Shown here: positions 7,599 through 15,256 of the stretch, one piece after another
Layout: the number at the start of each line of letters is the position of its first letter
Numbering within the stretch: position 1 is the first letter of the stretch
Assembly (NCBI RefSeq): GCF_030651995.1
Contig: NZ_JAUSBN010000018.1
Span: forward strand, 1-55,921
Length of the DNA stretch: 55,921 nt
Origin: Reyranella sp.
GTDB lineage: Bacteria; Pseudomonadota; Alphaproteobacteria; Reyranellales; Reyranellaceae
Reading direction: 5' to 3'
The notes under the pieces: model-generated
The model's database searches: none
Seen by the model: only the letters and a program-made list of their open reading frames with translations
Told to the model about the DNA's origin: nothing
Translations under genes and position numbers: made by a program

Positions 7599-8600
7599 GT
7601 GAGTGACATGACCAATGACAGCGTGGCGATCGGCATCATCGGTGCCGGCATCATGGGCGAACGCCTGCTCGGGGCGATCCTTCAACAGGATCCCGCTCTG
7701 GTTCATGCGTGCGGCCTCTGGGACCCCTCGCCCGACGCGATGCGGCGCATGGAGCAGAGCTTTCCGAAGGTGCCGCGCATGCCCGACGCGGCGGCGGTGA
7801 TCGCGGCGAGTGACTGCGTCTACATCGCCTCGCCTCCGGCCTCTCATCTGGGTCACGCGCGCGCAGCCCTCGCCGCCGGCAAGAGCTTCTTCGGCGAGAA
7901 GCCGCTTTCGGTCGATGTCGCCGACGCGCGGACCTTCGTTGGCGAGGCCGGCGACCGGGGCGCGGTGAACTTTCCCTTTGCCTCTTCCTTTGCCGTGGCC
8001 GCCCTCAGGGACTGGATCGCCAAGGGTGAGATCGGCACGCCGCAACGCATCGATATCGAAGTGGGCTTCAAGGTCTGGCCGCGGCCGTGGCAGGCCGATG
8101 CGGTGACGTGGCTCGACAAGCCCGTGCAAGGCGGTTTCACGCGCGAAGTCGTCTCGCACTTCCTCTTCCTGGCGCGGCGGCTGGTTGGGCCGTTGCACGG
8201 TCTGAACGGCGAGGCCTGGCTTCCCGAGTCCGGCAAGTCCGAACGGCGCATTGCGGCCACGTTGCTCGCCGGCGATCTGCCGGTGACGCTCTCGGGCGCC
8301 GTCGGCGCGACGGCGAAGGACGATCATAATGTCTGGACGCTGGAAGGCGACCGGGGCGCCGTACGCCTGTGCGACTGGTCGATCGCCGAGCGCCGCCTGC
8401 CCGACGGCACCTGGCAGCCCGCACCGGATGCCATGCCCAACGAACGGGCCCGGCCGCTGGCGCTGAAGCGGCAGCTCGAAGGCGTGGCCCGGCTGGCGCG
8501 CGGCAAGGCCCATCACCTCGCGACGCTCGAGGAAGCGTTCAACGTCCAGGAAATCGTCGAGGGGATTCTCGCCGGGTCGCTCTCCCGTCACCGCGGATAG
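7599..8600 (+). CDS. Gfo/Idh/MocA family oxidoreductase
   Basis: 333 residues. The N-terminal Rossmann fold has GIIGAGIMGERLLG at about 12-25, then the family segment YIASPPASHLGHARAALAAGKSFFGEKPLS (about 69-98), in which EKP is the catalytic/structural hallmark. The C-terminal alpha/beta domain begins after residue 130. The family comprises NAD(P)-dependent sugar and inositol dehydrogenases; the substrate is not predictable. The GTG at 7599 (AAAGG 9 bases upstream) is used; the ATG at 7608 would shorten the protein by 3 residues. The last 13 bases overlap the 3' end of the convergent SET-domain gene. Confidence 0.88.
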   Translation: MSDMTNDSVAIGIIGAGIMGERLLGAILQQDPALVHACGLWDPSPDAMRRMEQSFPKVPRMPDAAAVIAASDCVYIASPPASHLGHARAALAAGKSFFGEKPLSVDVADARTFVGEAGDRGAVNFPFASSFAVAALRDWIAKGEIGTPQRIDIEVGFKVWPRPWQADAVTWLDKPVQGGFTREVVSHFLFLARRLVGPLHGLNGEAWLPESGKSERRIAATLLAGDLPVTLSGAVGATAKDDHNVWTLEGDRGAVRLCDWSIAERRLPDGTWQPAPDAMPNERARPLALKRQLEGVARLARGKAHHLATLEEAFNVQEIVEGILAGSLSRHRG

Positions 8601-8941
8601 AACGTGGATCCGTAGTCGAAGGTGATCTCCTCTCCCTTCGCGATGCCCTCGATTCCGGCCACGATCCAGATCCGGCCCTCGTCGCGAAGAATGAAGGCGT
8701 TGGGGGTCCGGCGGCGGTGATTGGCATAACGCGCTTCGTTGCCGCCGGAAGAGCCGTCGATGTTCGCGTTCCTTGCCAGTTCGAAGATGCTGTCGGCCCC
8801 CGCCGCGATCCGTGCCAGGGCGACCCCATCGGGAATCCGCTCACCCTTGTACTCGATGATCTTCGTGCCCCATGGAATCTCCTCGGCGGCAAAGAGACCG
8901 TTGCCGTGAATTCCCGACTTTCTGACGACTACTTTCGCCAC
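8588..8941 (-). CDS. Small SET domain protein
   Basis: 117 residues made almost only of a SET domain, the fold of S-adenosylmethionine-dependent protein lysine methyltransferases. Visible marks: GIHGNGLFAAEEI (SAM-binding N-terminus), then ARYANH in the position of the pseudoknot motif RFxNHSCxPN, and EEITFDYG with the catalytic-region Tyr. The usual NHSC is replaced by NHRRRTPN, so the pseudoknot Ser and Cys are lost. Free-standing SET proteins of this size occur in many proteobacteria, but their targets are mostly unknown. It overlaps the convergent oxidoreductase gene by 13 bases. The 288 bases upstream, towards the first diguanylate cyclase gene, hold no further gene that I can support. 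Confidence 0.85.
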   Translation of the reverse strand: MAKVVVRKSGIHGNGLFAAEEIPWGTKIIEYKGERIPDGVALARIAAGADSIFELARNANIDGSSGGNEARYANHRRRTPNAFILRDEGRIWIVAGIEGIAKGEEITFDYGSTFYPR

Positions 8942-9229
8942 GTGACTCTCGTCGTTGACCAGTAGGCCCCCTTAGCATCTGGACGACACGGCGAGAACAC
9001 GGTCATCCGCTGACCGGGATGGCATCACGGGTGAAGAACTCCGAAATTGCCTTGCCGCTGCGACTATTCGAGTTTGTTTGCCGGCGACGATGGCCTATGC
9101 TCGCTTCGTGTGGGGCTAATCAGTTTTTTCGTCATACGATTGGGAAATTTGGGATGGATCCGACCGCCCTCTCGGTGCGACGCCATCTAGGACCGCGTTC
9201 CCGGGCATGCGTTCTTGCGGGTTCGTGAA

Positions 9230-11143
9230 ATGAGCGCGAGTCTGCGCAACGCCAGTCTGCGCCAACTGGCCTTCCTGGCCGGCGGCTTCGTCGCCCTCAT
9301 CTGCGTGGCGCTCCTCACCCTCAGTTCCCTGCGCGAATTGGGGTTGCGGCACGAAGCGCTGAAAGCCGCCGAAGTCGACGTCGCAAACATCGCCCAATCG
9401 CTCGTCCAGCATGCCGACGATTCTTTCGAACTGGCCGACAGCCTGGTCATTGGCCTCGTCCACCGTCTGGAGACGGACGGCATCGGGCCTGGCGCCGTCC
9501 AAAGGTTGAGAGACGACATCGACCTCCGGAAGGGCACGATGGGGCGCGTCCGGGCTTTGTTCGTCTATGACGCAGCCGGCCGCTGGCTCGCGACGTCGGA
9601 GTCCGTCAATCCCGCCTTGTTCAACAACAGCGATCGCGACTACTTCAAGCAGCATCGCGCATCGCCGGACAAGGGTTTGCTGGTCGGCAGCCCCATCAGG
9701 AGCCGCTCCGGCGGACAGTGGGTCATCACGGCGTCGCGCCGCTTCGATCACCCGGACGGGTCCTTTGCCGGTGTCGTGCTGGCCACCATCGACGCGAGCT
9801 ACTTCGCGAACTTCTACAAGCGCTTCGACCTCGGCCCGACGGGGGTCATCAACCTGATCGACAAGAGCGGTATCATACTGGCGCGAAGCGTCGACAATGA
9901 AACCTCGGTCGGCCGCGATATCTCGAGCACGCCGCTCATCCGCGACATGGACGCCCGCCGACCGGCGGGTCTCTACTATTTCAGGTCGCCATTCGACCAG
10001 ACGATGCGCCTGAGCTACTATAGGTTGAGCGAGCGCTTTCCGCTTCTCGTCCTTGCGACAGAAGCAAAGGACGAAGTCCTCGCGCCCTGGCGCCAGGAGG
10101 CAATCATCCGAATGGCCCTGGTCCTCGGCCTGGTGGCATTGATTGCCAGCACGGGCATCTACCTGGTGCGCCAGTTGCTGAAGGGGCAACGCGTAGCGGC
10201 GGTGCTGGCTGCCAAGGAGGCGGACTTCCGGCTGTTGGCCGAGGAGTCGAGCGACATGGTCATGCGTATCGGCTTCGACGAGCGCGTGATCTACGTATCA
10301 CCCTCGTGCGTTCGCCTCCTGGGGTGGAGCGCCGAGCAGCTTTGCGGGACGCTCGCGCTGGCGGGCGTCAATGACGAGGATCTGCCGCATGTGCGCGAAA
10401 CCGTGCGGGCCCTGAAGGAGGGTGAAATCGAGGAGACCAGGCTCGTCTACCGGACGCGGCACCGGCAGGGCGGTGAGATTTGGCTCGAGACCGCCCTGCG
10501 CGCGACCCGCGATCCGAAGACCGGCAAGGTCAATGGCGTCGTCGCGATTTCGAGAGACATGACGGAGCACAAGGACCTCCAGGAAAGGCTGGCGACCCTG
10601 GCGACCAGGGATGGCCTGACGGGGCTCGCCAACCGGCGTCACTTCGACGACATGTTGCAGCAGGAATGGCGCCGGGCCGAGCGCGACGGCAACCCGGTCT
10701 CGCTGGTGATGATGGACGTCGACAATTTCAAGAAGTTCAACGACCAATACGGTCATCAGGCCGGCGATACGTGCCTGAAGGCCGTTGCCAAGGCGATTGC
10801 AGCGGAAGCGCGTCGCCCGGCCGATCTTGCCGCCCGCTATGGCGGCGAGGAATTCGTGCTGCTGCTTCCCAATACCGACGAAGTGGGCTGTACGCTGGTC
10901 GCAGAGCGGATCCGCGCGGCCCTGGAAGCCCTCAAACTGCCGCACGCCCTGAACCCGCCGACGAAGCGGGTGACGATGAGCATCGATGGTGCGACGGGCT
11001 GGCCGAATGCCGAAACCCAGGGCAACCATCCATCGCTGATCGCAGCAGCAGACCGCGCGCTGTATGCCGCCAAGCATGCCGGTCGCGACCGTTTCGTCAT
11101 GTCAGGCCAGGTCGTTGCCTGGCGGGACGCCGATAGCGCCTGA
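9230..11143 (+). CDS. Membrane diguanylate cyclase (Cache-type sensor, PAS, GGDEF)
   Basis: 637 residues. A first transmembrane helix (about 12-32) is followed by a periplasmic sensor of roughly 260 residues resembling a double Cache domain (RDYFKQHRASPDKGLLVGSPI and GVVLATIDASYF). A second helix lies near 295-315, then come a cytoplasmic PAS domain (about 335-450, ending VVAISRDMTEHK) and a GGDEF domain. The active site is RYGGEEF, and RPAD five residues before it is a canonical RxxD inhibitory site. The enzyme should make c-di-GMP from two GTP in response to an external ligand. The usual SIG loop after the catalytic region reads SMSIDGATGWPN. The ATG at 9230 is preferred over a TTG at 9215. 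The stop lies 18 bases before the next cyclase gene, so the two are probably one operon. Cellulose synthase genes follow nearby. Confidence 0.92.
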   Translation: MSASLRNASLRQLAFLAGGFVALICVALLTLSSLRELGLRHEALKAAEVDVANIAQSLVQHADDSFELADSLVIGLVHRLETDGIGPGAVQRLRDDIDLRKGTMGRVRALFVYDAAGRWLATSESVNPALFNNSDRDYFKQHRASPDKGLLVGSPIRSRSGGQWVITASRRFDHPDGSFAGVVLATIDASYFANFYKRFDLGPTGVINLIDKSGIILARSVDNETSVGRDISSTPLIRDMDARRPAGLYYFRSPFDQTMRLSYYRLSERFPLLVLATEAKDEVLAPWRQEAIIRMALVLGLVALIASTGIYLVRQLLKGQRVAAVLAAKEADFRLLAEESSDMVMRIGFDERVIYVSPSCVRLLGWSAEQLCGTLALAGVNDEDLPHVRETVRALKEGEIEETRLVYRTRHRQGGEIWLETALRATRDPKTGKVNGVVAISRDMTEHKDLQERLATLATRDGLTGLANRRHFDDMLQQEWRRAERDGNPVSLVMMDVDNFKKFNDQYGHQAGDTCLKAVAKAIAAEARRPADLAARYGGEEFVLLLPNTDEVGCTLVAERIRAALEALKLPHALNPPTKRVTMSIDGATGWPNAETQGNHPSLIAAADRALYAAKHAGRDRFVMSGQVVAWRDADSA

Positions 11144-11161
11144 CCGGGCCCCGCCGCAAAA

Positions 11162-12322
11162 ATGTCGATGTCGGTCGACGTCCTGACGCTCTATCTGCTG
11201 AACTTCGTGGTCGCGTTCGTGATGGCCGGGATCTACTTTTTCTCCTGGTCGCATCATCGCGACGTCCCCGGCGTGCGCGGCTGGGCCATTGCCCTCGCGC
11301 TGGGAGCGTTGGGATCCCTGGAGCTCAGCCTGCGGACCACCAGCTCGCCCCTTCCGATGGTCATCATGGCCAACTCGCTGGTCGTTGCAGCCTATGCCAC
11401 CCTGTGGATGAGCGTGCGGCGGTTCAACACCGGGGAGCTTGCCCTCAACCGTGCCGTCATTCCCACGGTCCTGTTCTTCATCATCTTCTCCTCGGCCCTG
11501 GCGGGTGGCACCGATGTCAATGTTCGCGTCGCGCTCTGCTCGTTCGCGATCGCCATCCTGTCGCTGCTTGCCGGTTGGGAAGTCCTCCGGGCCAGGATCA
11601 GCGAGCCGCTGATCAGCCGGATTCCCACGGCGCTTGCGCTTCTGATCACGGCCCTTGCCATGGTCGTGCGCATCGTCTTCTCCCTCCTCGAAGATCCGCC
11701 GCAAGAGCCGACGACGCCTTTCTACGACCCGACCCAGGGCATCACGCTCCTCGTCAATACGATCTGCGTCGTGGCCATGACGCTCGGGTTCCTGATGATG
11801 ACCCACGAGCGGCTGAGGCATCATTACGAAAGCCTGGCGAGAACCGACGAGTTGACGGCCCTGCCAAATCGCCGCTTCCTCCTCGACGAAGGGAAGCGCC
11901 TGAGGGACCCGGCCTGCGTGCTGATGATCGATCTGGACCACTTCTCCGAGGTCAACAGGACGTTCGGGCATGCCGGCGGCGACCAGGCGCTCATCGCCTT
12001 CGCGAACCTGGCACGCAGCCAGCTACGCCCCGGCGACCTGGTCGCCCGCTACGGCGGCGAAGAATTCTGCGCGCTGCTGCGCGATGTCGACGAGCCGGAA
12101 GCGCAGCGGATCGCGGAACGGCTGCGCTCCTCCATTGCCGACCTGTCGATTGACGTGGACGGCCGACCCCTTCGCATCACCGCCAGCATCGGACTGGCGA
12201 GGCTCGACGGAGACCTGGAGACGGCGATGCGCAACGCCGACGCTGCGCTCTACAGTGCCAAGGCCCTGGGCCGCAACCAGGTGCAGAGCGCGGGCGACGT
12301 TTCCGAGACGGACGCTTCCTGA
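11162..12322 (+). CDS. Membrane diguanylate cyclase (N-terminal multi-span region, GGDEF)
   Basis: 386 residues. About six hydrophobic helices occupy residues 1-215 and form a membrane-embedded sensor with no recognisable ligand domain. The GGDEF domain follows from about 220 (LARTDELTALPNRRF). The active site RYGGEEF is intact, and RPGD five residues upstream is an inhibitory RxxD site. ASIGLARLDG follows as expected. It should produce c-di-GMP and be subject to product inhibition. The ATG at 11162 is used; MSVDV at 11168 is equally possible. It is encoded 18 bases after the PAS-GGDEF cyclase and convergent with the REC-EAL phosphodiesterase gene, whose end is 32 bases away. Confidence 0.9.
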   Translation: MSMSVDVLTLYLLNFVVAFVMAGIYFFSWSHHRDVPGVRGWAIALALGALGSLELSLRTTSSPLPMVIMANSLVVAAYATLWMSVRRFNTGELALNRAVIPTVLFFIIFSSALAGGTDVNVRVALCSFAIAILSLLAGWEVLRARISEPLISRIPTALALLITALAMVVRIVFSLLEDPPQEPTTPFYDPTQGITLLVNTICVVAMTLGFLMMTHERLRHHYESLARTDELTALPNRRFLLDEGKRLRDPACVLMIDLDHFSEVNRTFGHAGGDQALIAFANLARSQLRPGDLVARYGGEEFCALLRDVDEPEAQRIAERLRSSIADLSIDVDGRPLRITASIGLARLDGDLETAMRNADAALYSAKALGRNQVQSAGDVSETDAS

Positions 12323-12354
12323 AGGAAGTTCATCGGAGCGCGCCGGTCCGGAGG

Positions 12355-13548
12355 TCAGTCCGCCGCCTGCGGCGGCCAAAATCGCCCGGCCTTTGCCATG
12401 CTCCCGATCCAGCCCGCCACCTCGTCGGCAGGCATCGGCCGGGCAATCAGAAAGCCCTGTGCGAAGTCGCAGCCGATCGCCTCCAGGGCATCCCATTGCT
12501 CCTGCGTCTCGATGCCTTCACCGGTCAGGCTCACCCCCTCGCGAGCCGCAAGGGACGCCAGCATCGAGGCGATGTCCCTGCCCTCCTGGTTGCCGGGCAA
12601 CCGCGCCACCAGGCCACGATCCATCTTCAGATCGCTGAAGGGGTAGTATTGCAGCCGTCCGAGATCGGAATAGCCCACGCCATAGTCGTCCATCGATATC
12701 CCGACGCCCGCCGTGCGCAAGCGCGTCAGCAGGCTGCGGGCGACGGCCGGATAGCGCGCCCTCTCCGTTTCCGTGATCTCCAGGATGAGAGAGCGCGGAT
12801 CCATTCCCCGAGCGTCGAGCAGGGCCAGAATATGCTCAGCGGTCTCCAGCGTGGTGAGCATGAGGGCCGAGATGTTCACGGAGACCGAAAGGGACAGCCC
12901 CTCCTTCCTCCAGGCCACCTGTTGATCGACGGCCCGCGTCAGCACTTCCCATGTAAGGGGGACGATGGCGCCGGACTGTTCGGCAAGGCCGATGAACTGG
13001 TCTGGCCCGATCAGGCCAAACTCGGGGTGTCGCCATCGCACCAGCACCTCGATCCGGCTGACCACCCGATCCTGAATCGAAACGATGGGTTGGTACTGGA
13101 CCTCGATCTCGTCGCTTGGGATCGCCTCGAGTTCGCGCGCAACCAGGTCGTCGTGCGGAACCTGCTCCCCCCGGGCGACAAGGGAGGACAACGTCATGGA
13201 CACATTGGCAAAGAAGGAAGGCTTGGCGAGAACGTGGACCACGTCGAGGCCCGCGCGAATGGCGCTCCGTCTAACGACTTCGCCGTCCACGACATCGATG
13301 GAACCGACCAGGACGGTACGCGGACGCCACCCGGCGCCCAGAGCATCGATGATCCAGAGGCACTGCTCACGCCCGAGATCGACGTCGAGGAAGAGCCAGT
13401 CGAAATGCCGCCCCTGCAGAAAGTCCGGAAGCTCCTCCGCCGAGCGGATGGCTCGGACGGAAAAATCGAGAGTGGTCGCCCTTTCGACCAACTCCGCCTG
13501 GAATTCATCATCACCGCTGACCACCAGAGCGCGGAACTTGTTCGGCAT
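12355..13548 (-). CDS. Response regulator-type EAL phosphodiesterase
   Basis: 397 residues. The N-terminal part (about 5-120) resembles a receiver domain, with SGDDE near the start, LFLDVD as the phospho-acceptor strand and HVLAKP carrying the conserved Lys. The C-terminal EAL domain (about 145-385) has EVLVRW (a variant of EAL), VNIS, LEITETE, MDDYGVGYSDL, LKMDRG, GEGIETQEQ and QGFLIARPM. All metal- and substrate-binding acidic residues therefore appear present, and it should hydrolyse c-di-GMP to pGpG. The ATG at 13548 starts MPNKFRALVV; an upstream ATG in the same frame gives a sequence without domain features. It follows the cellulose operon on the same strand after 132 bases and faces the two cyclases. 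Confidence 0.9.
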   Translation of the reverse strand: MPNKFRALVVSGDDEFQAELVERATTLDFSVRAIRSAEELPDFLQGRHFDWLFLDVDLGREQCLWIIDALGAGWRPRTVLVGSIDVVDGEVVRRSAIRAGLDVVHVLAKPSFFANVSMTLSSLVARGEQVPHDDLVARELEAIPSDEIEVQYQPIVSIQDRVVSRIEVLVRWRHPEFGLIGPDQFIGLAEQSGAIVPLTWEVLTRAVDQQVAWRKEGLSLSVSVNISALMLTTLETAEHILALLDARGMDPRSLILEITETERARYPAVARSLLTRLRTAGVGISMDDYGVGYSDLGRLQYYPFSDLKMDRGLVARLPGNQEGRDIASMLASLAAREGVSLTGEGIETQEQWDALEAIGCDFAQGFLIARPMPADEVAGWIGSMAKAGRFWPPQAAD

Positions 13549-13680
13549 CAAACGGGTCCGACGGGGATTGGCCAGAAGGTGGCCTCTGGCCCGCGCGCAC
13601 AAACGCATCGGACGGGAATGTCCATGTCATGGCCCCTCGCAGTCCGATGGACTAGGCAACCCGCGGTCGAGCGCGGCCGG

Positions 13681-14742
13681 CTAGGAACGTTTTGCACGGG
13701 GCGCTTCTTGGCCTGCCAGGTTCGAGAGCAGCTTCAGGCTGGCCGAATAATAGTCGTCGTCGTCGCCGATTGCGGCGACCGGCACCGTTCCCTTGAACTC
13801 GTCGGCCACGAACCGCGTGACCGCCGCGACGGCGGCGTAACCGCCGCTGGACGGGTACGGCGCCACGGAGCCGTCGTCGAGGTTGATCCAGGCCGGGGGC
13901 CGTCCTGCGAACCTCGGCGTCCGCCAGGCCGTCACGAACCGGCCGAGTCGGGAGGCCTGATTGTGCCACGCCAGGTACAGGGGAATGCGAATGGCATCGA
14001 AGCCGAAATACGGCTTCCAGTCGTCGGCGACCCGGAACGCGTGCTGCCCGACCAGCAGCCAGTCCGGCGGGAGCTTGTAGTCGCCGAAGGCCGCATTGTC
14101 GCAAAGCCAGAGCCCGTCGGCTTCGAGACGCCGCCATTTCCCCCGGTCACCAGCACCCTCGGCAAAATCATGGATCGCGGGCCATACATAGTAGGAAAGA
14201 TTGACCACGTATCGATTGCCGCGCGCAAAACCCTGAAGGCCCGGCAGCAGGATCAGTCGCCCCTGGAAATCGACAGCCAGCCGCTCGAGGACTGCCGACT
14301 GGATGCGCCGGGAAGGCTGCAGCCAGCGCGGCTCGTTCCATTTCGCGGCGGCGCGCATGAGCGCCCAGGCGATCAGGATGTCGCCGTCGGCCGCGTTGTT
14401 CTTGTCGGGAACGGGGTCGGACGTATTGGGCGACCACCGCCAGGAAAAGAGGCCGTCGCCCCGCTGCAGCGATCTGGAGGTCCAATCCCAGATCCTCCCG
14501 AAGGACTCCTTGTCGTCATAGCTCTGGGCAAACAGTAGCCCCCAGCCCTGGCTCTCGGAATGGCTGACATTGTTGTTGCCGCTGTCGATCACCCGCCGGC
14601 CGTCGACGATGAAGCGGCGCTTGAAAGTCTGCCAGTTCTGGTCCGCCCTGGCGGCCGTGGGAAAAAGCGAAAGCGCCGCAAGGCCGATGCCCGCTTTCAG
14701 GAGCCGCCGGCGCGAACGATCGGTTCCCCGATCCGGGTTCAT
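13681..14742 (-). CDS. bcsZ: Cellulase BcsZ, glycoside hydrolase family 8
   Basis: 353 residues. Family 8 endo-beta-1,4-glucanase of cellulose synthase operons, which trims or edits nascent glucan in the periplasm. The general acid is probably Glu63 in SHSESQGWG; Asp119 and Asp121 in NNAADGDILIAWAL form the second conserved acidic site. The N-terminus carries SRRRLLKAGIGLAALSLF, a twin-arginine type leader, with likely cleavage after AARA (about residue 33). The bcsD stop is 2 bases upstream, so it is the last gene of the bcs operon. No typical ribosome site is seen, suggesting coupled translation. Confidence 0.93.
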   Translation of the reverse strand: MNPDRGTDRSRRRLLKAGIGLAALSLFPTAARADQNWQTFKRRFIVDGRRVIDSGNNNVSHSESQGWGLLFAQSYDDKESFGRIWDWTSRSLQRGDGLFSWRWSPNTSDPVPDKNNAADGDILIAWALMRAAAKWNEPRWLQPSRRIQSAVLERLAVDFQGRLILLPGLQGFARGNRYVVNLSYYVWPAIHDFAEGAGDRGKWRRLEADGLWLCDNAAFGDYKLPPDWLLVGQHAFRVADDWKPYFGFDAIRIPLYLAWHNQASRLGRFVTAWRTPRFAGRPPAWINLDDGSVAPYPSSGGYAAVAAVTRFVADEFKGTVPVAAIGDDDDYYSASLKLLSNLAGQEAPRAKRS

Positions 14743-14744
14743 GG

Positions 14745-15233
14745 CTAGAGACCGGTCCGTTCGTAGCGGAAGACCAGCGGCGGATAGGCTCCGCTGCCAC
14801 GTTCGGCGAGGCGCATGGCAAGGCCGGGCCGCGCCGCCTGCTGGGTCAGCCAACCCTCCAGAAGCGCCTCGAGGATCGCCGCAAAGGCCGTCTGCGCCTC
14901 GACCCCGTCGAAGCACGGATAGCCGACGACGACGAACTCGAGCGCCTTCTCGGCCTCGTAGACATCGACCTGCCCCCAATCGAGAGCCTGCAACCCGGCA
15001 TTCATCGCCGCCTTGAGTTCGGCGAGGGAGTTGGAGGCCTGGATGGCGTGTTCCCTGGCGATGGCCGAACCGGCGCCGGCCAGAATGCGCAGCGCCTGTT
15101 CGTCTCCGGCGACCTGGGAAAGCGCTGTCGCCAGCCCCTCCATCAGCCCCCGCAGGGATGCCGGGCAGGAGCGGCGGGCGGCTACGCCCAAGGTCAACGG
15201 ATCGAATGAATTGTTTGCCGGGCGGACAGCCAT
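14745..15233 (-). CDS. bcsD: Cellulose synthase subunit BcsD
   Basis: 162 residues, similar in size and character to the periplasmic BcsD of Komagataeibacter, an octameric ring that organises the emerging glucan chains. The segments SCPASLRGLMEGLATALSQ, AIQASNSLAELKAAMNAGLQ and FVVVGYPCFDG are typical of the family by recognition. There is no signal peptide, as in known BcsD. The ATG at 15233 is used; a TTG at 15254 just after the bcsC stop would add 7 residues. It sits between bcsC and bcsZ in the operon. Its presence suggests the cellulose is ordered (fibrillar) rather than amorphous, but that is inference. Confidence 0.85.
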   Translation of the reverse strand: MAVRPANNSFDPLTLGVAARRSCPASLRGLMEGLATALSQVAGDEQALRILAGAGSAIAREHAIQASNSLAELKAAMNAGLQALDWGQVDVYEAEKALEFVVVGYPCFDGVEAQTAFAAILEALLEGWLTQQAARPGLAMRLAERGSGAYPPLVFRYERTGL

Positions 15234-15256
15234 CGAAAGTCCGTTCTGAACCAAGG

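Noticed and set aside
12496..14538. A 680-codon plus-strand open frame opposite the EAL and bcsZ genes
   Set aside because: It is the antisense shadow of two genes with clear domains; long open antisense frames are normal at this GC content.
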